Source: Tubiluchus corallicola
Lineage: Eukaryota; Priapulida; Priapulimorpha; Priapulimorphida; Tubiluchidae
DNA length: 64,000 nt
Direction of reading: 5' to 3'
Assembly (NCBI GenBank): GCA_030141605.1
Contig: JAQGDQ010000110.1
Location: 255,768 to 319,767, forward strand
Under the pieces are notes generated by a model. That model saw nothing but the letters and a program-made list of their open reading frames with translations. It did no database searches and was not told the origin of the DNA. The translations under genes were made by a program, and so were the position numbers. Shown here piece by piece: positions 61,101-64,000 of this stretch (within the stretch, counting starts at the first letter, position 1; the number at the start of each line of letters is the position of its first letter).

Positions 61101-62259
61101 CCAATCAAGGGGTTACATACATCAAACATATTCAGTAGTTATTAAACCACAACCTCTGGTGATTATTATAAAAGCAAACATTCAAAGCACCATTACAGTA
61201 TAGCCTTATGTAATCTTAAGCTATTCACGCAATCACTAACGAAGAAATCTAAAATGATCGCAGTTTAACTTATTTTACAATTCATTACATACTGATGTTT
61301 CTATTATACTTACAGTCTATTTAATACAATGCATTTAATTAAATATCAAAAAACAGCGATGTCATCGCTCAATTATGAAAAATCCATTGTTTCGTTTTTC
61401 TAACAGTCAACCAAATATATTTTAAAACTTGTTAAAAATCTTTATGCAACCCTAAACAATTTATGTGTTTATCACTTATACTACTAATTTCCCTAATATT
61501 AACGAATTTTAAATGATGCATGTATCAAAATAATCTTAAAAAATGTAAATTATAAATTCTACTGGTCAGACATGTACGTATTTTTATGACAAAACTTGTT
61601 AATTAATATACCCATATTAAAACAATAAAAACTAATGCTTAACCAATAAAAATGACAAATTTTAACAAACTAACAATAAATATTCGAATCAAAAACTGAC
61701 AGTTTACGAATCAAAAGGTACCAGTTCGAAAGTATGTAAAACATTGTGAATCACAATGGTCCAATTTAGACACTTCTAAAGATAAAAATTAACTACATGC
61801 GTGGATCCAAGCTATTTGACATGGATTCCCAAAAACCAAACTGATTAGTAAGCGAGTTACAGTTTTTCACTTCTAATCAGTTGTGATCACTTGATTTTGT
61901 ACCAAGTGCAAAAACAGTTCCCATACACGGATAAATAACGATTCTGCGTCACATGATCATTATCAAAATTCAACAGCTTATATCAAACTTAGAGCCAATT
62001 TGAACTCAGCAGGCCCACAGATGCAAAACAACCTCGCAACAAAGATTAGTCCTGTTGCCAGGAAGGTTCCAGATTCACTTGATGTAAACAATCTGCTCGT
62101 CAATTGTTCTTTTGTTCCTTGCTGTAGATGGCAAAACGATGGAAATATAATCCCAAAAACCCAGCAGCAGTGTCCATCAAAAAATTTACACAAACAAAAA
62201 AGCAAATTTATATAAACGAACAAGTTCACAATTTCTAGTTGCAAGCTGTCCGATGCGTA
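58172..62259. other. spacer and probable RAB8 3' UTR
   Basis: About 4 kb between convergent MOCS3 and RAB8, with no convincing coding frame. A short GAT-rich stretch near 59158-59215 gives a His-rich spurious frame. The right part is likely the RAB8 3' UTR; I could not choose its poly(A) site. Confidence 0.5.
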
Positions 62260-63075
62260 TCATAGCAATTTGCATCGCCAGAAGCTGGATGATTTCTTTG
62301 AACTGGCTTCATTTCTAAGTACTTGTGTCCCGCTAGTTTTACTAGGGCTTGTGGCCTCCTAAGCAAGAAAAATAAAGAAGAACATCATTAAACAGCTCCT
62401 CACAAGAAAAGAGCTAAAGAGAAAGAATAATTCTGTACAGTCAAACACATCTAACATGGATCTGGTTAATTCGAATCTTTTAAAATTTCAGCCTACATTA
62501 CATTTCAGGTATAGACAGGCTTCATTTTCATTTGACTTACAGTAATTTCTTTGGTTCCTAAAGTAAACAAACTAAGCAGACTTAACAGCAAAACAAAACA
62601 CCCCAATTTAAGTTTTGCATGAACATTGATTTTAGTTTACGTAATGTGTATATAAAACATAAAACATACCATTTTTTGTTCCATTTTTGCCTTGATATCT
62701 CTGGCTAAAGCGAAAAAACTTTCTTCAACGCGAATTCCTGCTTTGGCAGATGTTTCCATAAATTTTACACCATATTCAGCCGCTAACTGTTAGAATAATA
62801 TAAAAAAGTATTACAGTATACATAATCGTATATCACCGAAACGGTTAAAGGAATTATCCATTTTTTTGAAGTTTTTCACGTACTTTAATCAGCTTTTATA
62901 ATTAAAAAAATAGTGCATCGGTCTTAGGTAAAAAATCATTATACTGATATGTACAATAATCAATTATTTATAAAAAGATGCATACCTGCTGCCCTCTTTG
63001 AGTAGAAACCTGCCGCTTATCTTCACAGTCGCACTTGTTACCAAGGATCATTCGTTCTACATCTGCTACAGCATG
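62260..63075 (-). CDS. RAB8: RAB8-like small GTPase, last three coding exons (5' part outside window)
   Basis: Rab GTPase of the Rab8/Rab10/Sec4 group, which directs post-Golgi vesicles to the plasma membrane and cilium. Exons in gene order: 62986-63075, 62670-62786 and 62260-62358, all phase 0, encoding 101 residues. Visible are [16 protein letters not shown] with the guanine-specificity motif NKCD, then [16 protein letters not shown] with the second guanine motif, and [12 protein letters not shown]. The end [10 protein letters not shown] supplies a single prenylated cysteine in a CaaL box, as in RAB8. RAB10 and RAB13 are near relatives, but ADVE(R)[26 protein letters not shown] and the C-terminal box favour RAB8. 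Exons for the P-loop and switches lie beyond 64000; 63076-64000 shows none. Confidence 0.9.
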
Positions 63076-63229
63076 CTAATAAGTAAACATTAACAAAAAC
63101 AATTAATAAAATTTAAATATAAAATGAGGCATTCAAGACAAAGTGAACACCGCACTTGTGTATTTTAGTATAAAATGTACGAATATGCATAATTTGAATG
63201 ATGTTTTTCAAATTAATATGGAGCTAAAT

Positions 63230-63554
63230 CAGTGGTTCCCAAAGTAGGGGTAAATTACCCCCGGGGTAATATGTTTTTTTTGGGGGGGGGGGTAACGGGC
63301 ACCCCTCTGAAAATTTTTAAAACTTCGCTCAGAATGCATTTTACGTAGATTTCTCCTTGAAGAGACTGCCAACAATACAACAACAACACCTGGAAATTTA
63401 TTTATATCACGAGCAAACATAAATAAGTTTACTTGCTTGTGGCATATACGTGTGTTTACTTTTTGAGTTGGAGAAGTAGTACTAGGTGGGGGGTAATGGA
63501 CACGACCGGGTTTTCCGATTTGGGTAACTTTCCGAGAAAGTTTGGGAACCACTG
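63230..63554. mobile_element. hAT-type MITE in RAB8 intron, perfect 8-bp target duplication
   Basis: The ends are CAGTGGTTCCCAAA and the exact complement TTTGGGAACCACTG. AGCTAAAT flanks both sides (63222-63229 and 63555-63562). These are the hallmarks of hAT elements of the Charlie/Buster type. The 325-bp interior has a G10 run and no transposase domain. The perfect duplication suggests a fairly recent insertion. Confidence 0.93.
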
Positions 63555-64000
63555 AGCTAAATTCTTTGCAACACAATTGTACAAAAAGTGCAAACCGAAT
63601 TTCTGTGTTTAACTCATATGCTTAATGTAAGTTTCCCCAGCACATAACTACATATTTATGTAAGAATTATCCCTTCAGAATTCCAGAAAATATGACGAAA
63701 ATAAATAAATTTTCTTTTGAATGCATTATGACAGTCATGCCTAATGAGAGATTTTATAATGTGCGTACTTGGCCAATAACTGATTAAGCATAACAACTAA
63801 TTTATTTAGCAGTTAACCTAATTGACTAAGAAGTCGTGTTAAAGCTTCACAGCCGAGACAGGCAAAAACAAAAGGAAACCTTAATAATTATGTAGTAAAA
63901 ACATCTGCACATTTCCAGGCAGTTACTCTGGGACAGGAAATTGCTATAAAACTTCAAATCTTATCCTAATTAGCATTAAAACAAGTCTCAAGACCAGTTT

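Noticed and set aside
63229-63576. A 115-codon minus-strand frame as a gene
   Set aside because: It coincides with the non-coding hAT MITE from end to end and matches no transposase.
1-64000. CRISPR arrays, operons, riboswitches or other bacterial features
   Set aside because: The tandem arrays lack spacers, and the genes are spliced eukaryotic genes on both strands.

Overview
The window is nuclear DNA from an AT-rich animal, most likely an invertebrate. The genes have many short exons with GT-AG introns, and their best matches by eye are animal-type proteins (TRAPPC8, TOP3B, GFER, MOCS3, RAB8). A eukaryotic RNA-dependent RNA polymerase (RdRP), a family vertebrates lack, sits among them. The introns and spacers are strewn with small DNA transposons, SINE-like elements and tandem repeats. 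I cannot name the species or phylum from the sequence.

Layout. 52-16860 (minus): first 18 exons of a TRAPPC8-like TRAPP III subunit, with the C-terminal part off the left edge. 16861-20082: spacer with a decayed LINE 3' end. 20083-34676 (plus): a 12-exon RdRP of about 1787 codons carrying the DLDGD catalytic motif. 37377-37752: a TA-flanked MITE just downstream of the TOP3B stop codon. 37772-40339 (minus): intronless TOP3B, convergent with the RdRP. 40340-45316: spacer. 45317-45895 (plus): GFER/ALR sulfhydryl oxidase in one coding exon, followed by a nested X-Y-Y-X duplication. 48561-58138 (plus): a nine-exon MOCS3/Uba4 gene whose introns hold a broken GPCR copy, a 5S-derived SINE and a hAT-like element. 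62260-63075 (minus): last three coding exons of a RAB8-like GTPase, with a textbook hAT-type MITE in the next intron upstream.

The gene models were built by hand from reading frame, splice consensus, exon phase and similarity to remembered family members. All exon junctions listed are phase-compatible, but none is backed by transcript data. The genes form no operon. Most are housekeeping genes: TRAPPC8 and RAB8 in membrane traffic, MOCS3 in molybdopterin synthesis and tRNA thiolation, GFER in mitochondrial disulfide relay, TOP3B in DNA/RNA topology. The RdRP would act in small-RNA amplification.

The most interesting point is the RdRP. Its long last exon continues about 700 residues beyond the conserved polymerase core. 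It contains what looks like a degenerate poly(A)-polymerase-type nucleotidyltransferase domain (about residues 1118-1276, catalytic residues apparently lost), then about 500 residues I cannot assign. Its convergent neighbour is TOP3B, a topoisomerase that acts on RNA; that may be coincidence.
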